Of a stretch of 64,000 bases of DNA, positions 58,328 through 64,000 are shown piece by piece; the first letter of the stretch is position 1; each line of letters opens with the position of its first letter. The stretch lies in contig NZ_CVTB01000280.1 in NCBI RefSeq assembly GCF_001050015.1, positions 62,001-126,000 on the forward strand. Direction: 5' to 3'. The stretch is from Mycolicibacterium malmesburyense. GTDB lineage: Bacteria; Actinomycetota; Actinomycetes; Mycobacteriales; Mycobacteriaceae. Below the pieces are notes generated by a model. The model saw nothing but the letters and a program-made list of their open reading frames with translations. It had not been told where the DNA came from and ran no database searches. The position numbers were made by a program, and so were the translations under genes.

Positions 58328-58738
58328 TCAGTTGATGATCTCGCCGCGTTCGTTCTCACGGAGCTTCGCCAGGCGGTCGCGCCACGCCTGAAGTTCCTCG
58401 GAAGTCAACCGCGTCCAGTCGTCGACTTCCGCGATGACCCGTAGCGGTTCCCGGCTGCGATAGGAGCGGGTCGGATTGCCCGGGAACTTCTTGTCGGTGA
58501 CGTTCGGATCGTCCTCGAACTCACCGGTTGGTTCGACGAGATACACCCGCGGCGCACCATCGCCGGCCGCGAGTTCGGCGGCCAGCCCCGCACCGTCGCG
58601 AAGAGCCGTGAAATAGATGTGGTTCGTGGTGATTTCGGGCCGGTAGTTGGAAGCAAAGCCCGCGGTGAGTGTGTCTCCGGGGCTCAGTTCGGCCTTCGTC
58701 CCGTGGTAGAACGGTCCCTTCTCCAGCCAGGCATTCAC
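58328..58738 (-). CDS. arr: Rifampin ADP-ribosyltransferase Arr
   Basis: The 136-aa protein matches Arr in size and motifs: 'FYHGTKAEL', 'NHIYFTAL', 'EDDPNVTDKKFPGNPTRSYR'. His12, Tyr42 and Asp77 fall, with a constant offset of 7, at the positions of His19, Tyr49 and Asp84 of M. smegmatis Arr, the rifampin-binding and catalytic residues. Arr ADP-ribosylates the rifampin C23 hydroxyl, giving intrinsic resistance. It converges with ychF (9-bp gap). Natural host function is unknown. Confidence 0.88.
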   Translation of the reverse strand: MNAWLEKGPFYHGTKAELSPGDTLTAGFASNYRPEITTNHIYFTALRDGAGLAAELAAGDGAPRVYLVEPTGEFEDDPNVTDKKFPGNPTRSYRSREPLRVIAEVDDWTRLTSEELQAWRDRLAKLRENERGEIIN

Positions 58739-58778
58739 AGCTCGAGGCTACGACGCGGGATGACACTCACCGCCGGCT

Positions 58779-59081
58779 GTGGGTCGTATCCCTTTTGACT
58801 GGACACGTGTCCAGCTATCGTGCCCACGACATCGGTTCCTCGAGGCGGTCGAAAGGCGCTTAAATGAGCAAGGTCCCGAGCCGGAAGGCTCGTTTGACGC
58901 CAACCTTCTCATCAAGACGTACTATCCGATGCCGGAATCCGTTGGTGCTGAAGCAGACCCGTACGCCCACCTTACGGAAGGGCGGCCGTAGTCAGACGAG
59001 GGGATGGCCCGACGGATCGTCGAGGTGTAGTCGCTGATCGACAAGGAGGCCGTCCGCGAGCAGATGCTTCGAGAGTCGTAA
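58779..59081 (+). pseudogene. Degenerate ORF with two in-frame TAG codons
   Basis: One frame reads coding-like from about 58842 ('RFLEAVERRLNEQGPEPEG', 'ANLLIKTYYPMPESVGAEAD') through TAG 58989-58991 and TAG 59028-59030 to TAA 59079-59081 ('ARRIVEV', stop, 'SLIDKEAVREQMLRES'). No family was recognised. It may be a decayed gene or chance. The 367-bp gap 58739-59105 otherwise holds the palindrome at 58800 and the -10 at 59093. Confidence 0.25.
58795..58821 (+). promoter_or_regulatory. Palindromic operator candidate in a promoter spacer
   Basis: TTGACT (58795-58800) is a good -35 and TATCGT (58816-58821) a possible -10, with 15 bp between. The spacer and the last base of the -35 contain the perfect 14-bp palindrome TGGACACGTGTCCA (58800-58813). 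Such a site suits a TetR-type repressor. Target is unclear: downstream is the degenerate ORF, then DUF1801. Confidence 0.4.
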
Positions 59082-59092
59082 CGGCGAGACGT

Positions 59093-59098
59093 TACATT
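59093..59098 (+). promoter_or_regulatory. -10 hexamer for the leaderless DUF1801 gene
   Basis: TACATT (TANNNT) ends 7 nt before ATG 59106; no ribosome site is present. Confidence 0.55.
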
Positions 59099-59105
59099 CG
59101 ACGGT

Positions 59106-59471
59106 ATGGCTGACGACTGGCGCATCGATCGGGTCGACGAGATTCGGTCATTGATCAAGGAAGCCGAACCCGACGTGGTCGAAGAGATCAAATGGCGTAA
59201 ACCCTCGAACCCCGATGGCGTACCGGCGTTCTCCCTGGACGGGCTCATCTGCACACTCGAGATGTACAAGGGCAAGGTCAAGGTGAACTTTGCCAAGGGA
59301 TCGTCCATCAGCGACCCGGACAAGCTGTTCAACGCGAGCCTCCACGCACCCGTCGGGCGATCGATCGACCTCCAGGAAGACGACGAACTGAACCCCGAGG
59401 CGTTCAAGGCGCTGATCATTAGGGCCGTCGAGGTCAACCGGAGCAACAAGGCGTCGAAGCGCCGCAAATGA
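59106..59471 (+). CDS. DUF1801 (YdhG/iron-chaperone-like) protein
   Basis: The 121-aa protein has the DUF1801 layout: an N-terminal helix 'VDEIRSLIKEAEPDVVEEIKW', then a beta-rich part with 'LEMYKGKVKVNFAKG' and a Lys/Arg-rich C-terminus. The family resembles the frataxin-like Fra/YdhG fold, with a role in iron handling proposed in Bacillus but not general. It is leaderless by position of the -10. Its stop overlaps the next start (ATGA, 59468-59471), forming a coupled pair with a GNAT enzyme. Confidence 0.82.
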   Translation: MADDWRIDRVDEIRSLIKEAEPDVVEEIKWRKPSNPDGVPAFSLDGLICTLEMYKGKVKVNFAKGSSISDPDKLFNASLHAPVGRSIDLQEDDELNPEAFKALIIRAVEVNRSNKASKRRK

Positions 59472-60004
59472 GGATCGCCGACCGGTTACCCCGCGGCGTA
59501 GGCAACGTGACGGTCCGGCGGCTCCGGTACGGCGACGCGCACGCGTTCGCGGCGGGCACCGACGATGCCGCAGTACGACGGTTCGGGCACCTACCGCTGC
59601 GGGAGTATTCGGCTGAGATCGTGCGTGAGCAGATCGACGGCGTCATCGCTCGCGGCCTGGCCGACGACACGCTCGCCGTGCTGGCCATCGCGGACGTGCC
59701 GTCCGACGATTTCCTCGGCAGCATCGTCCTTTTCGACATCCACGAGTCCAGCGCCGAGGTCGGGTTCTGGTTGGCCCCGCAGGGACGCGGTCGCGGCGCG
59801 GCTCGTCAAGGCCTGTCGGCAGTCGCCGGCCTGGCCGCCGAGGCCGGACTCACTCGGCTGACCGCACGAACCGCGCCGGAGAACGTCGGCTCTCGTCGGG
59901 TACTGGAACGCGTCGGCTTCGTGCAGACCGGCGGTCCCCGGAACGAAACGACCCCGTCAGGAGAGACGACAACTGTCTTGACGTACGAGTACTACACTCC
60001 GTAG
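59468..60004 (+). CDS. GNAT-family N-acetyltransferase
   Basis: The 178-aa protein has a GNAT fold like the RimJ/RimL branch: 'VGFWLAPQGRGRGAARQG' (98-115) is the acetyl-CoA pyrophosphate loop, followed by 'RTAPENVGSRRVLERVGF'. It may acetylate an N-terminus, antibiotic or small amine; no substrate signature is seen. It is translationally coupled to the DUF1801 gene. Close to arr, it is part of an accessory cluster of small genes. Confidence 0.87.
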   Translation: MRIADRLPRGVGNVTVRRLRYGDAHAFAAGTDDAAVRRFGHLPLREYSAEIVREQIDGVIARGLADDTLAVLAIADVPSDDFLGSIVLFDIHESSAEVGFWLAPQGRGRGAARQGLSAVAGLAAEAGLTRLTARTAPENVGSRRVLERVGFVQTGGPRNETTPSGETTTVLTYEYYTP

Positions 60005-60024
60005 TAGACGATCGGAGGCGGCGT

Positions 60025-60573
60025 ATGCGGTGGCGCGGTGTCAGTCATGTCGAGTTCGCGGTGCTGGATTACGACGAATCGATCGCCTTCTACGACGCCT
60101 TGTTCGGCTGGCTCGGATACAGCAGCTTCTCGTCGCTGAACATGGAGTACCAGTCGATCTACTACATGACGCGCCACGTCAACCCGCACAGCTACATCGG
60201 GATCCAGCCCGCGCGCACCGGCGCGAAGCTGACGCACGCCGACCAGGCCGTCGGCATCAATCACATCGCCTTATGGGCGCGTAGCAGAAAAGAGGTCGAC
60301 CGCTTCCACCGCGATTTTCTGGTCGCGCACGAGATCCCGGTCACCGACACGCCCCTGGAGTACCCGCAGTACTGGCCCGGCTACTACGCGGTGTTCTTCG
60401 ACGACCCCATCAACGGCATCCACTGGGAATTGGCGTGGGTACCGAAAGTGCCGACGCCCCGCCAGGTTTGGTCGTTCTATCGGGCGCTGCGCGTGTTCGC
60501 GAAGGCCAGAGCGGATCTGGCGAACACCGTGCCGGGAGTCACCTGGCAGGCGAGGCGGACCTCGCCGCGTTAG
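60025..60573 (+). CDS. VOC-superfamily (glyoxalase/dioxygenase) protein
   Basis: The 182-aa protein is a single vicinal-oxygen-chelate module: His8 in 'SHVEFAV', a second His in 'GINHIALWA' and Glu in 'IHWELAW' give a possible 2-His-1-Glu metal site. Family activities include lyases, dioxygenases and antibiotic-binding resistance proteins. ATG 60025 follows GGAGG at 60013-60017. A C-terminal tail of about 40 residues ('RQVWSFYRALRVFAKA') extends past the domain. It is separate from the GNAT gene by 20 bp and may be co-transcribed. Confidence 0.8.
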   Translation: MRWRGVSHVEFAVLDYDESIAFYDALFGWLGYSSFSSLNMEYQSIYYMTRHVNPHSYIGIQPARTGAKLTHADQAVGINHIALWARSRKEVDRFHRDFLVAHEIPVTDTPLEYPQYWPGYYAVFFDDPINGIHWELAWVPKVPTPRQVWSFYRALRVFAKARADLANTVPGVTWQARRTSPR

Positions 60574-60580
60574 TGGCGGC

Positions 60581-60835
60581 TCAGGGTATGGCCACCCGCA
60601 CCGAACCGTCGCACGCCTGCACGGTCGGGCCGGCCACCCGCACCGAACCGTCGCACAGCCGTGTCTGAGGGGACCGCACCGATCCGTCGCCGGCGACCGT
60701 GGGATCGGCGTACTCGATCCTCAGTCCCGGATGCGGCGACGGCATCGCACCCGCACCACCGGCGGTGAGCGCAGCGGCGAGGACGATGCCCGCCGACAAG
60801 GTCGCTCCGACGAGGGATTTCTTCAGCCCGTTCAT
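60581..60835 (-). CDS. Small secreted protein with a duplicated C-terminal repeat
   Basis: The 84-aa product has a Sec signal peptide ('MNGLKKSLVGATLSAGIVLA' onward, cleavage expected near 'GGAGA-MP') and a mature part of about 54 residues. The last 28 residues hold two 14-residue repeats ('CDGSVRVAGPTVQA', 'CDGSVRVAIP'), encoded by a 25-bp identity spaced 42 bp apart (60590-60614 and 60632-60656). A further 'DGSVR' precedes them. Two Cys lie in the repeats. No family recognised; exported location is clear. Confidence 0.7.
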   Translation of the reverse strand: MNGLKKSLVGATLSAGIVLAAALTAGGAGAMPSPHPGLRIEYADPTVAGDGSVRSPQTRLCDGSVRVAGPTVQACDGSVRVAIP

Positions 60836-60949
60836 CCCGCAGGATTCCTTCCGCGAAGGCGTCGCGTGGGGTCGCGTCGCCGGTGCGGCAAGTACAAGGC
60901 GTGGTGCGCGCTACCGATCCCAAGAACGGAATCGGGTTCAATGTTGTGG

Positions 60950-61435
60950 ATGGCACGCATCGATACCGCATCGCGGGTGGTCAAGGCTCCACTGAGCCGT
61001 GTCTTCGAAGCGCTCATCGACCCCGGGGCGCTCGCCGAATGGCTGCCTCCGTCCGGGATGAGCGGCCGCTTCGAACACTTCGACGCTCGCCCGGGTGGTT
61101 CCTACCGGATGGTTCTGACGTATACCGATCCGCCGTCGGAGGGCGGGAAGAGCGACGCCGACTCCGACGTCGTCGAGGGCCGCTTCGTCGAGATCGAGCC
61201 CGACGATCGAATCGTGCAGGCCGTCGAGTTCGACTCGGGTGACCCGGCTTTCGGCGGAACCATGACCATGACGTGGACCGTGACGAGGGTGGACGGCGGG
61301 ACGCGGGTGGAGATGCGCGCCGATGACGTGCCGCTGGGAATCTCGGCGGCCGACCACGCGGACGGAATGAATTCTTCACTGGACAATCTCGCCGCCTATC
61401 TCGCCAAGCGGCAGACGGTGTTTCGCGCCGAGTAG
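60950..61435 (+). CDS. SRPBCC/AHSA1-like protein
   Basis: The 161-aa protein shows the AHSA1/activator-of-Hsp90-like SRPBCC pattern: 'KAPLSRVFEALIDPGALAEWLPP', 'GGSYRMVLTY', 'TMTMTWTVTRVDGGTRVEMR' and a C-terminal helix 'MNSSLDNLAAYLA'. These bind hydrophobic ligands in a deep cavity. ATG 60950 (MARIDTASR) is preferred over ATG 60941. It is divergent from the small secreted protein. No catalytic residues are obvious. Confidence 0.82.
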   Translation: MARIDTASRVVKAPLSRVFEALIDPGALAEWLPPSGMSGRFEHFDARPGGSYRMVLTYTDPPSEGGKSDADSDVVEGRFVEIEPDDRIVQAVEFDSGDPAFGGTMTMTWTVTRVDGGTRVEMRADDVPLGISAADHADGMNSSLDNLAAYLAKRQTVFRAE

Positions 61436-61571
61436 ACCAAAGCGATGCACGCACGATGCATTTGCGAACAGAGGGTTGAGCGGATTTCCTTTGGGTAGAC
61501 CTGTGCCCGAGCTAGGGGGGTGGGCACGGTGCCCATGGGTCGAATAGCTCCAGATACGAAGGAGCAAAGAA

Positions 61572-61847
61572 ATGCAGAAAGCAATAGCGGTCGGCGCGGT
61601 GACACTCGGTTTGCTGTTCGGGGGTGCCGGCGTGGCGAATGCCACCGAGCTCACCGCACCAGCGAGCACCACCACGACGGTCGCCCAGGAAGTCGAGCAC
61701 GAGCAGGAGAGCGACAACACCGGCCTGTGGGGGCTCGCGGGGCTCCTCGGCCTGCTGGGCTTGCTCGGACTCAAGAAGCGTAGGGACCCCGACTACCCGG
61801 CCGTCCGTAACACCGGCACGACCAACCCGCCCCCGCCGCGGGCGTAG
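61572..61847 (+). CDS. WGxxGxxG-type small secreted/anchored protein
   Basis: The 91-aa protein has a signal peptide ('AVGAVTLGLLFGGAGVANA'), a Thr/Glu-rich mature start and a C-terminal 'WGLAGLLGLLGLLGLKKRRD' stretch, the hydrophobic helix plus basic stop-transfer pattern of WGxxGxxG proteins, likely a membrane or surface anchor. A proline-rich end follows. ATG 61572 follows AAGGAG at 61559-61564, an excellent ribosome site unlike its leaderless neighbours. The upstream spacer 61436-61571 gives no firm promoter. A terminator-like hairpin follows. Confidence 0.8.
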   Translation: MQKAIAVGAVTLGLLFGGAGVANATELTAPASTTTTVAQEVEHEQESDNTGLWGLAGLLGLLGLLGLKKRRDPDYPAVRNTGTTNPPPPRA

Positions 61848-61867
61848 CGCCTCATCGAGCTGTCAAA

Positions 61868-61897
61868 CCCCCGCCAGGTCATACAACCTGGCGGGGG
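61868..61897 (+). terminator. Terminator-like hairpin after the WGxxG gene
   Basis: CCCCCGCCAGGT (61868-61879) pairs perfectly with ACCTGGCGGGGG (61886-61897) across a 6-nt loop. The following bases, CTTCTC, are a weak U-tract, so termination may be partial. It lies 20 bp after the stop. Confidence 0.6.
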
Positions 61898-61917
61898 CTT
61901 CTCACACATCGATAGGG

Positions 61918-61923
61918 CAGAAT
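61918..61923 (+). promoter_or_regulatory. -10 hexamer for the leaderless DUF2993 gene
   Basis: CAGAAT ends 7 nt before GTG 61931. No ribosome site is seen. Confidence 0.45.
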
Positions 61924-61930
61924 CGCGCAC

Positions 61931-62959
61931 GTGACGCAGCCGCCGCAGCGCCCGGGTCCGCCTGACTGGCGGGGCCGCGGCTCGCCACCACCCCACCCGG
62001 GTCAGCGACGGCCTCCGCCCCGGCCGCCGGACCCGCGCAGACAACCGGCGCCGCCATCCCACGAGCAGCCGACAGAGCAGCTCCGCGCGCCGAGAGGCCC
62101 CGAGAACGCGGGGCCTACCCAACGGATTCCGCGGCCACCGTCCCCCGCGGACGTGCGGCCGACTCAGCAGATCGAGCGGCCGGCACCGCCACCGCCGCCG
62201 TCGTTCGGACCCGCCCCGGAGGCAAGCGAGAAGCGCCGCCGAGGCTTCAACAAGACCTCGATCGTGCTGATCGCCGTGATCGTCGTGGCCCTGCTGGCCG
62301 GCGGCCTGGCCGCCGGCGAGCTCTACGCCCGGCAGCGCGCGGACAGCATCCTGACCGAGGTCGCCGAGTGCGTGACCGAGGACGGCGTCAAGATCTCGTT
62401 CGGCGTGAACCCGCCATTCCTGTGGCAGCACATCACCGGGCACTACACCAACATCTCGGTCACCACCGACGGCAACCGGGTGCAGAGCGCGGACGGTATG
62501 ACCGCGCAGGTCACCCTCGCCGATGTGCGACTGCAGGACACCGGTGACTCCAAGGGCACCATCGGGGCACTCGACGCGACCCTGAGTTGGAAGTCGGCCG
62601 GTATCAAGGACACCGTCGCGGCGAACCTGCCCGGCGTAGGCAACCTCGTCACCGGCGTCCGTACCGACGACGCGGCGGGGACGGTGATCCTGGAGGCCGG
62701 CGACAACAGCGTCACCGCCAGGCCCGTCGTCACCGACGGCGATCTCAACCTGCAGGTCCTCGACGTCACCGGCCCGCTACCCAAGGACGCGGTGCAGTCG
62801 GCGCTGAACGACCTGACCAAGAAGCTCAACGACAACTACCCGCTCGGGATCCACGCCGACAGCGTGGAGGTCACCGACTCCGGCGTCGTCGGGAAGTTCT
62901 CGAGTCGGGATGCCGCCATTCCCCAGGAGGACGCCGACCCCTGCTTCGCGCGCCTGTAG
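61931..62959 (+). CDS. DUF2993 (LmeA-like) protein with proline-rich tail
   Basis: The 342-aa protein has a cytoplasmic proline/arginine-rich N-terminus of about 110 residues, one membrane helix ('SIVLIAVIVVALLAGGLAAG') and a periplasmic DUF2993 domain of about 210 residues. In mycobacteria the DUF2993 protein LmeA supports mannan elongation of LM/LAM. The domain here is similar in type but not proven equivalent, and the long Pro-rich tail is not expected for LmeA. GTG 61931 follows a -10 hexamer at leaderless spacing. Confidence 0.78.
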   Translation: MTQPPQRPGPPDWRGRGSPPPHPGQRRPPPRPPDPRRQPAPPSHEQPTEQLRAPRGPENAGPTQRIPRPPSPADVRPTQQIERPAPPPPPSFGPAPEASEKRRRGFNKTSIVLIAVIVVALLAGGLAAGELYARQRADSILTEVAECVTEDGVKISFGVNPPFLWQHITGHYTNISVTTDGNRVQSADGMTAQVTLADVRLQDTGDSKGTIGALDATLSWKSAGIKDTVAANLPGVGNLVTGVRTDDAAGTVILEAGDNSVTARPVVTDGDLNLQVLDVTGPLPKDAVQSALNDLTKKLNDNYPLGIHADSVEVTDSGVVGKFSSRDAAIPQEDADPCFARL

Positions 62960-62983
62960 GCGCGATGACGCAGGGGCCGCGCA

Positions 62984-63097
62984 CTACATGATCGGGACGG
63001 TACTGATGACCGTGCCGGTAGCGAAGACGCATCCCGACAGCAGCAGTGTGAGTCCCGCGAACAGCAGTGCGACCAGAATTTTCATGTACGTAAACAT
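62984..63097 (-). CDS. Tiny lipoprotein (37 aa, or 33 aa from an internal ATG)
   Basis: A short ORF opens at ATG 63097 ('MFTYMKIL') with an in-frame ATG at 63085, and ends at TAG 62984. 'ILVALLFAGLTLLLSGC' is a signal sequence with lipobox 'LLSGC', leaving only 15 mature residues ('CVFATGTVISTVPIM'). On the minus strand TAGCTT (complement of 63105-63110) is 7 nt from ATG 63097, predicting a leaderless mRNA. Function unknown. Confidence 0.6.
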   Translation of the reverse strand: MFTYMKILVALLFAGLTLLLSGCVFATGTVISTVPIM

Positions 63098-63104
63098 GGG
63101 AGTA

Positions 63105-63110
63105 AAGCTA
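63105..63110 (-). promoter_or_regulatory. -10 hexamer for the tiny lipoprotein
   Basis: Read on the minus strand this is TAGCTT (TANNNT), ending 7 nt before ATG 63097. Confidence 0.45.
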
Positions 63111-63175
63111 GGGCGACGGGATCGAAAGGGAAGCAGGGGTTTCCCTGGCTTTGGGCCACGCCCGTGCAGGGTCGA

Positions 63176-63868
63176 TCAGTCCAGGGTCACCGCGATCTCG
63201 GGGCTGAGTTGGTAACCGGGCACCAGTGGCAATGAGTCACCGCTCCAGAAGGAACCGGGGTCGAACCAGTTGTAGTGCTTCTCCGATGTCAGCAGCCCCA
63301 TCTCCTCGTAGGTGATGGCGACTGTCTCCGCGCAGTATGCGGTCTCCAGGCCGACCTGAAGCTTCTCCTGCTTCCTGCGTACCGTCGCATCACGAACTTT
63401 CCTGTGCACAAACGGAATTCCACGCGTGAAATCGGTGACAGCGAGGCGCCCGCGAAACCACCGGCCGGTCAGCCGGGCGGTGCTCGGAAACGGCGTGCCG
63501 TCCATGCGGGCGATCACCTTCAACGCCTTGTCCTCCTGCTCGCGATTGGCGTACGGCGTGAGCTGACGCAACCAGCAGCGCTGGTGATAATTGGTGATCC
63601 ACCGCTCCACCACCTGTCGTGCATCGTTGATTTGCACACCGCGTTGGTTGCGTCCCGTCCACATGTCGACCAGCTTGTCGCCGAGTTCGGCGTGCCAGAT
63701 CAGCGGCGGTAGATCCTCGATCGCGACCGTCATCCCGACGTGGTTGACCGGGCTGTTGGTCAGCGACTGGATCGCCCGGTCGGGTCCGGACCGCCCGCGG
63801 AACAGCCAGAGGTCGCCGGTGCGCGTCGCCTCCAGCGCCTGCTCCAACGACACGGTGGTTGGTTTCAC
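63176..63868 (-). CDS. Permuted NlpC/P60-like (YiiX/DUF830) papain-fold hydrolase
   Basis: The 230-aa protein has the circularly permuted papain-like order: an early 'GDLWLFRG' and 'NSPVNHVGM' with His43, and a late 'AYCAETVA' with Cys179, as in YaeF/YiiX and LRAT-like enzymes. These act as amidases or acyltransferases on lipids, peptidoglycan or amides. No signal peptide is seen, so it is likely cytosolic or membrane-associated. It is divergent from the gene at 63896, with starts only 27 bp apart. Confidence 0.8.
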   Translation of the reverse strand: MKPTTVSLEQALEATRTGDLWLFRGRSGPDRAIQSLTNSPVNHVGMTVAIEDLPPLIWHAELGDKLVDMWTGRNQRGVQINDARQVVERWITNYHQRCWLRQLTPYANREQEDKALKVIARMDGTPFPSTARLTGRWFRGRLAVTDFTRGIPFVHRKVRDATVRRKQEKLQVGLETAYCAETVAITYEEMGLLTSEKHYNWFDPGSFWSGDSLPLVPGYQLSPEIAVTLD

Positions 63869-63882
63869 AACCGCAGCTTAGG

Positions 63883-63888
63883 CAGACT
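63883..63888 (+). promoter_or_regulatory. -10 hexamer for the partial gene at 63896
   Basis: CAGACT ends 7 nt before ATG 63896, exactly the arrangement seen before the leader ORF at 4011. Confidence 0.45.
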
Positions 63889-63895
63889 GACCGCT

Positions 63896-64000
63896 ATGCG
63901 CGGTATCTGGAAGTGGGTCGGGCTGGCGAGCGTCGCGGGCGTCGTCACGGGCGGGGTCCTGGTCGCGCGCGACCAACGGCGCCGCAATTCCTACACGCCC
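63896..64000 (+). CDS. Membrane-anchored protein, N-terminal fragment
   Basis: Only 35 codons are inside the window. They encode a short basic start ('MRGIWKW'), one hydrophobic segment ('VGLASVAGVVTGGVLVA') and a basic stop-transfer 'RDQRRR', then the reading frame continues past the edge. This is an inner-membrane anchor of a probably small protein. A -10 at 63883 suggests a leaderless mRNA. Divergent from the papain-fold gene. Confidence 0.6.
   Translation, partial: MRGIWKWVGLASVAGVVTGGVLVARDQRRRNSYTP

Overview
The window is chromosomal DNA of a mycobacterium, most likely a rapidly growing environmental species (Mycolicibacterium type). The evidence is high GC with strong GC3 bias and mycobacterium-specific families: LpqV, Pra, Mca, DesA2, PhoH2, PerM and a Z-farnesyl diphosphate synthase. 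Gene order follows, from memory, the M. tuberculosis Rv1059-Rv1112 segment: patatin pair, lpqV, cysteine dioxygenase/rhodanese, Rv1069c, echA8/echA9, Bax-inhibitor protein, fadA3, lipU, cbs, pra, metB, greA, mca, uppS, coaA, glyA, desA2, phoH2, fum, glpX, perM, 3beta-HSD, xseBA, ispH, ychF. Genes that appear added to this backbone are a ketosteroid-isomerase-like protein, a 452-aa membrane protein, a tandem membrane-protein pair, two giant LuxR ATPase regulators, an SDR/SDR/SRPBCC cluster under a KstR-type site, a penicillin-binding lipoprotein beside ispH, and a rifampin ADP-ribosyltransferase (arr).

Layout. 1-5 kb: end of an AfsR/EmbR-type regulator, a KstR-type operator, an Rv1059-like reductase, two convergent patatins, lpqV, then a cysteine dioxygenase/rhodanese operon preceded by an 11-residue leader peptide with a Cys-Cys pair. 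5-13 kb: membrane alpha/beta-hydrolase, echA9-echA8, Bax-inhibitor protein with an intrinsic terminator, AbiEi/Vsr-like fusion, fadA3, SGNH hydrolase. 13-25 kb: lipU, cbs, pra and a proline-rich relative, acyl-CoA dehydrogenase, metB, GPP34, greA, DUF4307, mca operon. 25-36 kb: KSI-like protein, hemolysin III, Z-FPP synthase, membrane proteins, coaA, DUF885 protein, long glyA, desA2, phoAT(?)/phoH2. 35-46 kb: tandem LuxR regulators, fum, glpX, DUF4245, dienelactone hydrolase, perM. 46-54 kb: SDR pair, SRPBCC, alpha/beta hydrolase, DUF1876, 3beta-HSD, xseB/xseA, Rv1109c-like protein. 53-64 kb: ispH, PBP lipoprotein, DUF6542, ychF, arr, small accessory genes, WGxxG protein, DUF2993 protein, a tiny lipoprotein, a permuted papain-fold hydrolase and the start of one more gene.

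Themes. Sulfur and thiol metabolism recurs: cysteine dioxygenase, rhodanese, cbs, metB and mca. Sterol and fatty-acid catabolism recurs: three KstR-type operators, 3beta-HSD, a KSI-like fold, echA8/9, fadA3 and an acyl-CoA dehydrogenase. Many genes look leaderless, with a TANNNT or CANNNT -10 hexamer ending 6-8 nt before the start codon and no Shine-Dalgarno. Several convergent junctions hold long hairpins without T-tracts, two of which share one sequence family. No tRNA, rRNA, CRISPR array, IS element or prophage was seen. The strongest candidates for novelty are the Cys-Cys leader ORF, the 33-bp triplication around an SDR start codon, the tiny leaderless lipoprotein, and the dispersed hairpin family.
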